Assembly: GCF_002154695.1 (NCBI RefSeq)
Contig: NZ_MTAV01000096.1
Location: forward strand, 1 to 49,922
Source: Nostoc sp. T09
GTDB taxonomy: Bacteria > Cyanobacteriota > Cyanobacteriia > Cyanobacteriales > Nostocaceae
Reading direction: 5' to 3'
DNA: 49,922 nucleotides
Part shown: positions 16,457 to 25,022 of the stretch, piece by piece
Layout of the letters: the number at the start of each line of letters is the position of its first letter
Position numbering within the stretch: position 1 is the stretch's first letter
Notes under the pieces: generated by a model
Database searches by the model: none
Told to the model about the DNA's origin: nothing
The model's input: the letters and a program-made list of their open reading frames with translations, nothing else
Position numbers and translations under genes: made by a program

Positions 16457-18439
16457 TTAACTCAACAATTCACTCAGATCTTCTGAGTCATCTGTAGTTT
16501 CAACGCTAGAAGGATTGAGGAAGCAGTTTAATAGTTCTTCCCCCTCAATAATCTCTTCATTAATATGACTTGAAGGACTACTCAAAATTTCAAGGAGCAA
16601 AGGATTTTTACGAGTAAACATCCGGGAAAAATCTATAACTTGCTCTTTAGTTAGCTGGTAGTCTTCACATCTATGATAAACAGAATAAAAGTAAACTAGT
16701 TCTGTGACTTCCTCTGATTTTAAATCTACCCACTCACCACCCAAATTATATTTTAGATGTTCTAATAACTTGTATGCTTCTCCTCTTTTATCTATTTTTT
16801 TGTCGTAAGAGCGTACTATACAGCCACGAGTTATATCAAACTTATTGTAGTCAATTAATCGATTGAGTCCCGAAAGTATAGATTTCTTAGGAGGCTGGAG
16901 TACAGCCACTCCAATCTTGATCAAGTTGTCTTTTTCATATGCAATAATTTTAAAATTTATATAGCCATTATTAGGCGGCTTCTCCGAAAATTCTATAACA
17001 TCTTCTATTTTTAATTGTTCTAATTTTTCTCCTGAGGAAGTTTCTCCCTCCAAAATTTCTCCTTTCAATGTTTGGAAACTAAACAATAAAGCACAAGTAA
17101 TTAGGTGATTATCCTCTAGAGAATTTAGAGGGTTTGATTGGCTTTCTTTCTCTAAAGCCAAATAGAATCGCTGCAATGGATCTTCTGGTAGTGAATTTTT
17201 CCCAACAACTTTAAAGTTTTCAGTAAACCATTTCAAAGCTTCCCTTACAGTCAATCCATTTTTACCATATTTTCTTAATTCGCTCTCTTCAAATGGGTAA
17301 AGTAGATTATGAGGTTTTAAATTCCTGAATTCATAAAATTCTTTCAACCAAATAGTAGCTAATTCAACCATAGAATCAGCATTAAGAGTTTTTAAATCTA
17401 TAGGTTTGCGTTGTGTATATTTAGAAACTCTATCTGGCGTACCGCCTGGCATTAAATTTACTTTATCTGTCCATGTATCAGGCAGCATGACTGTAAGAAT
17501 AACAACACCTCGTCCGAGTTCAGACTGTTCCAGAGTATCATGTAGGCGTTTTACTAAATCCGCAATTACTTGTGGAGTTGTTAACCCCTCAGAACTACAG
17601 TTATTTTCTACATCTATTTCATCAAAACAAATTACTATAGGGTTGTAGTAACTCACCAAATTAACAATTTGCTGAACATTTTTAAGTGCTTCAGCTTCTC
17701 TATCCTGATTAGTTTTAGTAGGATTTGGTAATCCTAAAGCCTCAGCATTAGAATTTGCTAACTCATCGCCAGACAACCATTTAATTGCAAAAGATGCTTG
17801 AGTTTCTGAAAGCGTCCATAAAATAGCTCGGATAATGTAGGGATCTGCATTTGGTTTTGTTTTGAGAACTTCTTTGGTTAGCCTATTCATCAAATTCTTG
17901 TTTTTAGCCAACCAAGTTGTGTATACTTTGTCAAATCGTTCAACCAATATTTCAGGAGAAAGGCTAGGAAAGTTAGAATCAATGGCTTTAAATCCTTCGT
18001 TCGCCATTGCTGATGCCACTTCCTGCCATTGCATTACTCCTTGGCTACCAGTATTGCCGAGGCTATCAGTCAAAGTTTGTTGGAATTGGTATTTGACTAG
18101 ATTTAAATCTGTATAATTATTAACGCCTGCATAAACAAACAGAGCACTTCCATTTGCTTTTAGCTGATGGCGAATACGACTGAGTATGTGAGTTTTACCT
18201 ACTCCCTGTTGAGCGGTTATGGCAATTGATGTCACCTTCTCTTGAGTAGATTGGCTATTACGCACAAGCTCAATTGCCTGAAAAACCGCATCGGAAGCGT
18301 GGGAATTCAAAGTTGGCACATCTAGGAATCCTTTTGCCCAGACATCCTGTTCTTTGACTATCCCAGCGTTGATAAATGGATTGTAACTTCTGATGGCGGT
18401 GTCGAGGGACTCTATTGGAGAAACTGGTGAATTGTTCAT
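16457..18439 (-). CDS. P-loop ATPase, second gene of a putative defence operon
   Basis: A 660-residue AAA/STAND-like ATPase. Walker A is AQQGVGKTH (about 76-84) and Walker B is IVICFDEID (about 268-276). A sensor-like strand GVVILTVMLPDTW is near 311-323, followed by an arginine-containing PGGTPDRVSKYTQR segment. The region after it (ADSMVELATIWLKEF) resembles the lid helices of Orc/Cdc6- and BREX-type ATPases. The C-terminal 250 residues contain an alpha/beta section (VIEFSEKPPNNGYINFKIIAYE) and an acidic tail. It may act as a loader, sensor or motor for the nuclease encoded next. I do not recognise it as a named family, so function is inferred from neighbours. Confidence 0.8.
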   Translation of the reverse strand: MNNSPVSPIESLDTAIRSYNPFINAGIVKEQDVWAKGFLDVPTLNSHASDAVFQAIELVRNSQSTQEKVTSIAITAQQGVGKTHILSRIRHQLKANGSALFVYAGVNNYTDLNLVKYQFQQTLTDSLGNTGSQGVMQWQEVASAMANEGFKAIDSNFPSLSPEILVERFDKVYTTWLAKNKNLMNRLTKEVLKTKPNADPYIIRAILWTLSETQASFAIKWLSGDELANSNAEALGLPNPTKTNQDREAEALKNVQQIVNLVSYYNPIVICFDEIDVENNCSSEGLTTPQVIADLVKRLHDTLEQSELGRGVVILTVMLPDTWTDKVNLMPGGTPDRVSKYTQRKPIDLKTLNADSMVELATIWLKEFYEFRNLKPHNLLYPFEESELRKYGKNGLTVREALKWFTENFKVVGKNSLPEDPLQRFYLALEKESQSNPLNSLEDNHLITCALLFSFQTLKGEILEGETSSGEKLEQLKIEDVIEFSEKPPNNGYINFKIIAYEKDNLIKIGVAVLQPPKKSILSGLNRLIDYNKFDITRGCIVRSYDKKIDKRGEAYKLLEHLKYNLGGEWVDLKSEEVTELVYFYSVYHRCEDYQLTKEQVIDFSRMFTRKNPLLLEILSSPSSHINEEIIEGEELLNCFLNPSSVETTDDSEDLSELLS

Positions 18440-18485
18440 AGTGATTTTTTCTAAAATAAAGAACTACACAAAGATTTAGAGAATT

Positions 18486-19151
18486 TTAGGAATCTAAACG
18501 CTTAACGTAGTAACGCAATCCACCGCCAGGAATAGTGATCGAGTCATCACGTTTATCTGGGGTAATATCTCGCATTTCTCCTGCCATCAACTGAAAAATT
18601 TCGCTAGCCTGCATTTCTAGAAGCCATTCGTCGAAATGCTCACGACTAATACAACCCTCTACTTCTCTTCTCATCCTATAAATTGGCACTAAATCGTTGA
18701 GGTTGTAGTTGTGATTCAGCTTGTCGTAGACTTCCAACACCACTGGCTTGAACTCTTCGTAAGATGCGATCGCATCTCTCTGGCTCTTCCCATTAACTAA
18801 TGCAGATGTACTAGCTACCGCAACATCTATCTGCCTAATCCACCGCACCAAGGCATTAGCCGCCCAAGTACCAACAATCGTCCCTTCAAACTTAAAATCT
18901 CTATCTTTCAAACCCTCACCCAGTACCTCTAAACCCTTGGGAGATGCCAAAGAGTACCCCTTTTTGGAGATTGCGATCACTTCCTGTTTCTGCAATTCCT
19001 CAAATACGCTTTGATAATCTGCTACCTTCTTGCCCTTAGATACAATTCTCTTGGTGAGTAGTCCTTTTGTTACTTCTTGCTGCGTTCCTCCCAAATCCCA
19101 CAAAGCCAGAAGCAGACGAGTTTTAGTTAAATTATTCTTTTTTACGTCCAT
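18486..19151 (-). CDS. Winged-helix protein, first gene of a putative defence operon
   Basis: A 221-residue protein. The N-terminal 80 residues look like a winged helix: KTRLLLALWDLGGTQQEVTK, then ADYQSVFEELQKQEVIAISK, and the wing KGYSLASPKGLEVL. The C-terminal part (from GTIVGTWAANALVRWIRQ) is helical, with MRREVEGCISREHFDEWLLEMQASEIFQL at 160-190, and ends in a strand pair (DSITIPGGGLRYYVKRLDS). It may recognise DNA for the complex or regulate the operon. A perfect 10-bp palindrome lies 27 bases before its start. The gap to the ATPase gene is 46 bases. Confidence 0.75.
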   Translation of the reverse strand: MDVKKNNLTKTRLLLALWDLGGTQQEVTKGLLTKRIVSKGKKVADYQSVFEELQKQEVIAISKKGYSLASPKGLEVLGEGLKDRDFKFEGTIVGTWAANALVRWIRQIDVAVASTSALVNGKSQRDAIASYEEFKPVVLEVYDKLNHNYNLNDLVPIYRMRREVEGCISREHFDEWLLEMQASEIFQLMAGEMRDITPDKRDDSITIPGGGLRYYVKRLDS

Positions 19152-19177
19152 TCTATGTAGCCTATTTAACTTACTTT

Positions 19178-19187
19178 TATCATGATA
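19178..19187 (-). promoter_or_regulatory. Palindrome upstream of the three-gene operon
   Basis: TATCATGATA, a perfect 10-bp palindrome, ends 27 bases before the first start codon of the operon. A similar ATGATAATTAT string occurs near 19242. It could be an operator for the winged-helix protein. Short palindromes like this also arise by chance in AT-rich DNA. Confidence 0.3.
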
Positions 19188-19650
19188 GTTTTATTTTTTT
19201 TACCTTGGCTACTTAGGAACCATCATAAATTTGCCTAAAAAATGATAATTATGTCTGCATCTCTAATTGCAAATAAGCACTAGAACACGATTACAGGAAA
19301 ATGCTTAGTTATTTATGAAACATAAATTTATATTTGTAATCTTCTAATCCTTAATAGGCAGTAACTGCTAGAAACTCTGTGCGATGAAGAATAGCGATCG
19401 CTACCCCCTGCCAAAAATATGCACAAAATACTTGATTGATTCACAACATATTTCCTTCGGATGAATACAGTTCTTTCAAAGGCAGGATGGAATACTTGCA
19501 AAACTGCATCACTATTAAAGTGAAACGCTTTACTTGTGCTGTTGTGAATGAGCGCCCAAGATTTTTTCAATGTCAGGAAAAATACTCGCAATTCCAATTC
19601 TGTTTTTGCAACAGCACGGCTTTAGCAAATGCAGTTAACCACGAAAAACG
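19188..19650. other. Divergent intergenic region, no supported gene
   Basis: AT-rich left part, and a mixed right part with one HIP1 octamer near 19394. Frames of 70-90 codons exist on both strands but have atypical composition and no similarity I recognise. It should hold divergent promoters for the three-gene operon and for the lipoprotein gene. Confidence 0.5.
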
Positions 19651-20142
19651 ATGAACACAACATACGGAGAGCGTAAAATAGTTTCGCGTCTGCTGGCAAT
19701 TTGTCTGTCAGCATTGCTAATAGTACCCGTGCTGACTAGCTGCGGAGGTTCCCGCACTGCTAATGTACCACCACCAGTTGATGATAGTTCTGGTAGAACA
19801 GTGAGCGATCGCAACACCACAAACCAACCCCAAGCTAAGAAAGGATTGGGTACTGGGCAGAAAGTAGCAATTTTGGCAGGAGCCGCAGCACTTTACTATC
19901 TCTACAACCAGCATAAGAATGCTTCACAAGAAGGGGCCCAAGGCAAGTACTACCTTTCTAAAAACGGGCGTGTATACTACCGCGATGCTCAACACCGCGC
20001 TCATTGGGTAACTCCACCATCAGAAGGAATTCGAGTACCTGAATCCGAAGCGCAAAGATACCGCGACTACCAAGGCTTTAACGGGCGCGCTACAGGTCGA
20101 GATTTAAGTGGCATAACTGCAACTGAAGCTCCAGCACTTTAA
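19651..20142 (+). CDS. Putative lipoprotein, cyanobacterial hypothetical
   Basis: A 163-residue protein with a lipoprotein signal: basic start, hydrophobic RLLAICLSALLIVPV and lipobox LTSC (Cys at about 31). A proline/serine-rich linker follows, then a short hydrophobic glycine/alanine segment (GTGQKVAILAGAAALYYLYNQ, about 68-88), which could be a second membrane-associated helix. The C-terminal part KYYLSKNGRVYYRDAQHRAHWVTPPSEGIRVPESEAQRYRDY is probably periplasmic and aromatic-rich. I recognise the type from cyanobacterial genomes but know no function. The repeat-protein gene follows 93 bases downstream on the same strand. Confidence 0.78.
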   Translation: MNTTYGERKIVSRLLAICLSALLIVPVLTSCGGSRTANVPPPVDDSSGRTVSDRNTTNQPQAKKGLGTGQKVAILAGAAALYYLYNQHKNASQEGAQGKYYLSKNGRVYYRDAQHRAHWVTPPSEGIRVPESEAQRYRDYQGFNGRATGRDLSGITATEAPAL

Positions 20143-20235
20143 ATTGAGTGAAACGTGTGTGTAAATCAAAGCGACTTCCCGAAGATAACGCCTGTCGCGC
20201 ACGTGGAACCACGATATTCACAAAGGACATAGATC

Positions 20236-20610
20236 ATGGTAGATGATTTTTTCCGCAAGGCGAAGGATTTGTTCTTAGGAAGGAACGACAATCAAGCTGA
20301 AGAAGAGGATTACCGCGATCGCCAGGTACGTCCAGCCAGCGAAGATCCATACGGTGACCCAGCCGACCAGAACTTTTATGGTAACGTTACCCCCGCTAGC
20401 CAAGACCCTTATGGCGACCCAGCAGACTTTTACGGGAACGCCATCCCCGCCAGTCAAGACCCCTACGGTGACCCAGCCGACTTTTACGGTAACGCCATCC
20501 CCGCCAGCCAAGATCCCTACGGCGACCCAGCCGACCAAGGATATGGCGATGTTCGCCCAGCTAGCGAAGATCCCTACGGCGATCCAGCCGATGAGGAATA
20601 CCGCCGCTAA
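20236..20610 (+). CDS. Acidic tandem-repeat protein (PASxDPYGDPAD repeats)
   Basis: A 124-residue protein. Residues 1-28 (MVDDFFRKAKDLFLGRND and an acidic stretch) form a probable amphipathic helix. Residues 30-120 are five near-identical units of 18-20 residues built on PASxDPYGDPAD followed by an aromatic-glycine link (FYGN or GYGD). The repeats are also near-identical at DNA level, so copy number could change by slippage. There is no signal or membrane segment. The composition (Asp, Pro, Gly, Tyr) suggests an unstructured or calcium-binding chain; that is a guess. It lies just behind the lipoprotein gene. Confidence 0.75.
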   Translation: MVDDFFRKAKDLFLGRNDNQAEEEDYRDRQVRPASEDPYGDPADQNFYGNVTPASQDPYGDPADFYGNAIPASQDPYGDPADFYGNAIPASQDPYGDPADQGYGDVRPASEDPYGDPADEEYRR

Positions 20611-20676
20611 AGCAAACTAAGATTTTGATACGTCCGTAATTTTTGATCAAAGAATAACTTGGCAGAATAGTAAACA

Positions 20677-20712
20677 AGGCAGTAGTTTTAAATGCTACTG
20701 CCTCTTACTTTT
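20677..20712 (+). terminator. Terminator of the lipoprotein/repeat-protein unit
   Basis: AGGCAGTAG (20677-20685), 9-base loop, CTACTGCCT (20695-20703), then a T-rich tail. Perfect 9-bp stem. Confidence 0.8.
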
Positions 20713-20752
20713 GTTAACGTTCGACGTATTTAAAGAGACCCCTCTCCAAACG

Positions 20753-20771
20753 TCTCCCCGCAACGGGGAGA
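20753..20771. repeat. Short GC-rich hairpin repeat
   Basis: TCTCCCCG, CAA, CGGGGAGA: a perfect 8-bp hairpin. 'CTCCCCGCAACGGGGAG'-type hairpins are frequent dispersed repeats in Nostoc-type genomes. That is from general knowledge; copy number cannot be tested here. Confidence 0.6.
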
Positions 20772-20837
20772 GGCTGAAAAAGCTTAGCTTTTTATGGTAA
20801 TGAATTTTATTTTCTGCCCAAAATTAGAATTTGTCTG

Positions 20838-21182
20838 CCCCTCTCTGATGCGGCTACGGTGTACACACAAGTAAGAAAAATCCTCAGTTTGTCTGTTAAA
20901 CCCCCTCAGGCTGCAAGCCTGGGGCTATAGAAACGAAGCCCCTTCGGGTGACGCTCCTTCGTCGCTCTAAGCGAAGCTATGCCGAAGGCTTTACGCTACG
21001 ATAACGCCAGTCGCCTGCGGAGGGAAACCCTAGAGCAGCGCTGGTCTCACCACCTGCGTGGGCTAAATGCGAAAAAGGACTGCTATAGCCTGCGGAGGCA
21101 GGCTTTGTATCTTTAGCCCCAAGCTTATAGCCTGCGGACGATAGGGCTTGTATGTACATCGTAGCTCCGCATCGGAGAGGGG
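20838..21182. mobile_element. MITE-like element with about 28-30 bp terminal inverted repeats
   Basis: The left end 20838-20865 begins CCCCTCTCTGATGCGG and ends TGTACA. The right end 21153-21182 is its inverse (TGTACATCGTAG... CGGAGAGGGG). They match apart from two substitutions and a 2-base gap. The 345-bp interior has no coding capacity and is a patchwork of GC-rich small repeats (CCTGCGGAGG-type strings occur three times). It sits between convergent genes. I see no clear target-site duplication (TCTG on the left, TTGG on the right). A non-autonomous transposable element is the simplest reading. Confidence 0.65.
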
Positions 21183-21277
21183 TTGGGACGAGGTCAGTAA
21201 AACGTACTATAAATTACGGAAAACTAAGATAAAATACGCCTAATTATTTAGAAGCAAGATTTTCCAGCGTCAATCTA

Positions 21278-22258
21278 TTAAACATTGACAGCAGATAACA
21301 TTTCCTGTGCTCGGTCAATATTTTGACGTACCGATTTAGCAGAACTATGTAAAGCAGCTCTTTCTTCATCGGCGATATTTAATTCCAATACACTCTCAAT
21401 TCCACCGCAACTCAACCGACACGGAACGCCGATTACGATATCCTTTAAACCGTATTCACCTTCAAGATAAGCTGCAACAGGCAACAAGCGCGATTGATTG
21501 AGCAAAATTGATTCTACCATCACACTCACAGCAGAAGCGGGAGCAAAAAAAGCACTACCTGTATGCATCAATTCCACAATTTCTGCGCCACCATTCCGGG
21601 TTCTCTCTACTAAACGCTCAATAGTGGCTGCATCTAACAATTCTGTAATCGGAATGCCGTTGACATGAGCATAACGAGGCAAGGGAACCATCAAATCGCC
21701 GTGACTACCCAGTACCATAGCTTTAACATCGGCGGGCAAAACCCCTAATTCTAAAGCAATGAAGGTTTCAAAGCGGGCTGAGTCTAAGACGCCAGCCATA
21801 CCCATAACGCGATCGCGCGGTAACCCGGTTGCTTGCCAAGCTAAATAAGTCATCACATCCAAGGGATTGGTGACGACGATAAAAATAGCATTAGGAGAGT
21901 AGGCGATCGCATTTTTGGCTGCTTCCACCACAATCTTGGCATTGGTTTTGAGTAAATCGTCTCGAGTCATACCTGGTTTGCGGGGAATCCCTGCGGTAAT
22001 CACCACGATTTCTGAACCAGATGTATCAACATAGTCGTTAGTGCCAATAATCTGACGATTATGTGCTTCAATTCCCCTAGCCTCCATCAAATCTAGTGCT
22101 AATCCTTGAGGCATTCCTTGAACGATATCTAATAACACTACATCTGCTAGGTTTTTCTCAGCAATTCGTTGAGCTAGGGTACTACCAACTCTACCTGCAC
22201 CAATAACAGTGACACGGGGTAAATGACACAAAGCCGGAGATTGAGGATAAGAAGACAT
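21278..22258 (-). CDS. mdh: Malate dehydrogenase
   Basis: NAD-dependent malate/oxaloacetate interconversion in the cytosol. The 326 residues follow the LDH-like MalDH pattern. The Rossmann motif is VTVIGAGRVGSTLA (about 16-29). The substrate-specificity loop GIPRKPGMTRDDLL has the arginine typical of malate rather than lactate enzymes. The catalytic aspartate region is about 173-176, and the catalytic histidine is in VLGSHGDLMVPL. The 13-residue N-terminal tail before the Rossmann strand is slightly long. It stands alone, convergent to the MITE-like element. Confidence 0.93.
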   Translation of the reverse strand: MSSYPQSPALCHLPRVTVIGAGRVGSTLAQRIAEKNLADVVLLDIVQGMPQGLALDLMEARGIEAHNRQIIGTNDYVDTSGSEIVVITAGIPRKPGMTRDDLLKTNAKIVVEAAKNAIAYSPNAIFIVVTNPLDVMTYLAWQATGLPRDRVMGMAGVLDSARFETFIALELGVLPADVKAMVLGSHGDLMVPLPRYAHVNGIPITELLDAATIERLVERTRNGGAEIVELMHTGSAFFAPASAVSVMVESILLNQSRLLPVAAYLEGEYGLKDIVIGVPCRLSCGGIESVLELNIADEERAALHSSAKSVRQNIDRAQEMLSAVNV

Positions 22259-22364
22259 ATATAGGGGTACGGCTAATAAGCCGGAGATAATATTTTATAC
22301 CTACCTTACTCGGTAGGCTAAGTTGCTTGAACCCCAGACTACATTTGAGTCTGAGGGTGTTGAA

Positions 22365-22580
22365 TTATTTAAATTCTTCTAGTTGATCTAGACGTAGCCA
22401 AAAGTTAGGTGTTGGTACTTTTCCAAACTTCACTAAGGCATAATCACCTTTGATATCAACAATTTCGCCTTTGCTGTCAAACAAGTAGCCAGGAAAGCGA
22501 GTATCACTAGCTTTTGCTTCTACACTGTTTTCCAACTTCTCGCGGACAGCGCGAACAATATCACCTCTTTTAATTGGCAT
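22365..22580 (-). CDS. ndhO: NAD(P)H-quinone oxidoreductase subunit O
   Basis: A 71-residue subunit of the photosynthetic NDH-1 complex, which takes electrons from ferredoxin and drives cyclic flow and respiration at the thylakoid. The sequence [50 protein letters not shown] is characteristic of NdhO. It has no transmembrane helix and belongs to the membrane-proximal hydrophilic arm. Single gene between mdh and mutM. A weak bulged hairpin lies after its stop (22335-22360). Confidence 0.95.
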   Translation of the reverse strand: MPIKRGDIVRAVREKLENSVEAKASDTRFPGYLFDSKGEIVDIKGDYALVKFGKVPTPNFWLRLDQLEEFK

Positions 22581-22691
22581 GAGTTTCCCTCTCTAGTTTG
22601 CAGATCCTTTTATACAGGATCTTAGCTCGCGCCAATACATAAAGGGACTAAAGCTAACATTGGTATATTTTTGATTTAAAACTTAACTCAA

Positions 22692-23534
22692 CTAATCTTG
22701 GCATTCAGGGCAAAAGTGACTGGAACGCCCAGCTAACCTAGTGCGTTGTATCAAATTACCACAAACTCGACAAGGTTCACCAGCACGATTGTATACTAGT
22801 GCTACACCGCCATAGTTACCATTGATGCCCTTGACATTGAGAAAATTACTAAAAGTTGTACCACCAACCTCAATACTGGCTTCTAATACTTGAATAATGG
22901 CAGACCGTAAAAGCTTGATTTGCTCTCGCTGCAAATTTGTACAAAGAGTTTCTGGTAAAACGCCACTCTTAAAAAGTGCTTCATCAGCATAGATGTTACC
23001 CAATCCTGCCACGACTGACTGATCTAGTAAGGCAGTCTTGATTGGACGGCGTCGATTTTGCAGCTTTTGCGCCAAATACTCAACTGTAAATTCTGGTGAA
23101 AACGGATCTACTGCGAGTTTTGCTAAACCAGTGATGACACTTTCGACAGCAACATTTGGGGGAACCCACCACATTTGACCGAAGGTACGCTGGTCAACAA
23201 AGCGCAATTCTTGTTGATCTCCAAAGAATAATCTGACTCGCGTGTGCTTATGTAATGGTTCATCTCGATGCAGCCACAGGAGTTGACCTGTCATGCGCAG
23301 ATGCGCTCCCAGGTAGCCAGCGGTAGAGGAGGGAGATAATTCAGCGAGGAGATACTTACCACGACGATACCAAGTGGCGATCGCACTCCCTTTGATTCCA
23401 TGAATAAACTCACCAACAGAAAACGGGTAGGCAATGGTGCGATCAAGCAACACATCTCCACCCGTTATTTCTTGATTGAGGGTCAACTGATTTAGACCCC
23501 TCCGGACTGTTTCGACTTCAGGCAGTTCAGGCAT
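22692..23534 (-). CDS. mutM: Formamidopyrimidine-DNA glycosylase
   Basis: Base-excision repair enzyme that removes 8-oxoguanine and ring-opened purines and nicks the strand. The mature N-terminus PELPEVETVRRGL carries the catalytic Pro2 and Glu3. HLRMTGQLLW supplies the DNA-intercalating region, and the helix-two-turn-helix segment LAVDPFSPEFTVEYLAQKL and SVVAGLGNIYADEALF are intact. The C-terminal zinc finger CRVCGN...SHFCPEC is complete. At 280 residues it is slightly longer than the E. coli enzyme. Followed by ndhO, preceded by psaE, all on one strand with their own gaps. Confidence 0.96.
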   Translation of the reverse strand: MPELPEVETVRRGLNQLTLNQEITGGDVLLDRTIAYPFSVGEFIHGIKGSAIATWYRRGKYLLAELSPSSTAGYLGAHLRMTGQLLWLHRDEPLHKHTRVRLFFGDQQELRFVDQRTFGQMWWVPPNVAVESVITGLAKLAVDPFSPEFTVEYLAQKLQNRRRPIKTALLDQSVVAGLGNIYADEALFKSGVLPETLCTNLQREQIKLLRSAIIQVLEASIEVGGTTFSNFLNVKGINGNYGGVALVYNRAGEPCRVCGNLIQRTRLAGRSSHFCPECQD

Positions 23535-23685
23535 TGAAGCTGATTAAGCAAGCAATTTGCTGTTGAGGATAGAGGATTTAGAGAGCCGAAGGTAATTAAT
23601 CACCTCCAAAGTTCCGATGGTTGGCTTGTGACCTTGGAACTCCTCTCTATCATCCCATTAAAAAATCCTCTTATAGCTCAATTGC

Positions 23686-23898
23686 TTACTTTTTCGCTTT
23701 CGCTGCTGGAGCTGCAACCTCTAATAATTCGTCTGGGGCATAGTTATTCGTGTTAATGCCTGAGTAATTTACCTTATCAAACCGGACAATTACAGAATAC
23801 TTGATACCGCTTTGGTCAATAGACGCCACGGTTCCTACATCTTGATACCAGTAGGATTCCGGGCGGAGAATACGTACTTTAGAACCACGTTGAACCAT
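23686..23898 (-). CDS. psaE: Photosystem I reaction centre subunit IV
   Basis: A 70-residue stromal-side subunit of photosystem I that helps dock ferredoxin and supports cyclic electron flow. The SH3-like barrel sequence [25 protein letters not shown], followed by [28 protein letters not shown], is diagnostic. The C-terminal APAAKAKK tail is typical for cyanobacteria. It has its own promoter region upstream (23899-24195). Confidence 0.97.
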   Translation of the reverse strand: MVQRGSKVRILRPESYWYQDVGTVASIDQSGIKYSVIVRFDKVNYSGINTNNYAPDELLEVAAPAAKAKK

Positions 23899-24101
23899 GA
23901 GTTTTTTCCCTTTTAGTTATCAATTGCCAATATATACGGCTAATTGATTTCACTCTACAACCAGAAGGACGCAGCCAGAGGCTTTGTTAAGTTATTTTTC
24001 TAGTTGAGGAACTTGTCAGTTATAAGTTGTGAGTTATCGGCTCTGTACCTATATCTTTTCCATTTCTGTGATCCCCATCTACCGCACTTCCCGAGCTTCC
24101 A

Positions 24102-24122
24102 GCTTTTCACCTAAAAAAGGTG
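24102..24122. other. Small hairpin in the psaE upstream region
   Basis: CACCT and AGGTG pair around an A-rich loop. It is the only structured segment I see in the 297-base spacer between the fibrillin gene and psaE, and may be the end of the fibrillin-side transcript or chance. Confidence 0.25.
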
Positions 24123-24195
24123 TGTAACCCTGCTTGACAAAAATCTGACGATGATTTAATTTCATGTCGTTCGCAGATAACACTTCAGGAAACCC

Positions 24196-24780
24196 TCATA
24201 CTTTATTAAGTACAAACACACTACCCTCGTTACCTCTACCGATCCGTAGATCGGTATCTAAATAAGTGATATCCAACCATCCTTGTTGTCTATCACTGTT
24301 AATCGCAGTATCAATTGCCGTTAATTTGTCACCAGCTTCAATTTGTTGGATCAAATTTTCTGGAGAATTGTAACCTAATAACCGTTGCCAACCGATGATA
24401 CTTCGATTAAATTTGACTTGGACACGACGACCTGAGACTGGCTCAAATTTGGCAGCAACACTGACCAATCCTTCTAAATAAGGTAAGCCATATATCTCGG
24501 CTATATTGTAAACGCTGGAATTTTCTACGCGAATATACTGATAAATTTGTCCGAGCTTGCAAAAAGGTAATCGATCCAGATTTAATAGTGCTTTGCTTGT
24601 TGTATATATTAATCGCCAATTACCATTAAGCAAATCAGGAGCCTCTACAGGGCGTGGTGTGGGATTGAGGTCCTCTAAAGTGGCGATCGCTGCTAATATA
24701 GCCTGTTTCTGTTGCTCACTAGCCAGTAAACCGCGATTAGTACCTGCGATCGCATCTAAGACAGCTGTTTTTCCAATCAT
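24196..24780 (-). CDS. PAP/fibrillin (plastid-lipid-associated) family protein
   Basis: A 194-residue lipocalin-like protein of the family associated with plastoglobules in plants and with thylakoids in cyanobacteria. Conserved features are the N-terminal helix (KTAVLDAIAGTNRGLLASEQQ), LLNGNWRLIYTTSKALLNLDRLPF, the middle strands VYNIAEIYGLPYLEGLVSVAAKFEP, and the terminal LDITYLDTDLRIGRGNEGSVFVLNK. Cyanobacterial members have been linked to photoprotection of photosystem II; the role here is by homology only. Confidence 0.9.
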   Translation of the reverse strand: MIGKTAVLDAIAGTNRGLLASEQQKQAILAAIATLEDLNPTPRPVEAPDLLNGNWRLIYTTSKALLNLDRLPFCKLGQIYQYIRVENSSVYNIAEIYGLPYLEGLVSVAAKFEPVSGRRVQVKFNRSIIGWQRLLGYNSPENLIQQIEAGDKLTAIDTAINSDRQQGWLDITYLDTDLRIGRGNEGSVFVLNKV

Positions 24781-25022
24781 CGCCTATCACCTCAAAAATC
24801 ATCAGGATGAAATCAGCATCAAACATATATAAATATCAAATGTATAGAGTCTAACTAGATCGTTAATAATGTCCTGTCATCTGTCATAAGGTAATTAAAT
24901 AAATGTCTTTTGTCAGATGGCGGATTGTGCAACTTTTGAGTTGAATTAATAACTAAATTAACTCATATCCAGTGATAGACTCTTATTGTCTAGTTACTTG
25001 GAAGTTCTCGTTTCTTGGCGAT

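Noticed and set aside
19436-19654. 72-codon plus-strand frame before the lipoprotein gene
   Set aside because: It overlaps the lipoprotein start in another frame, and its Cys/Phe-rich sequence has no domain pattern.
20977-21159. 60-codon minus-strand frame
   Set aside because: It lies wholly inside the MITE-like element, consists of translated small repeats and has no protein-like conservation that I recognise.
24972-25022. Upstream ATG extension of the DUF3134 protein
   Set aside because: It would add a 17-residue hydrophobic lead not seen in the family. The ATG at 25023 gives the normal start.
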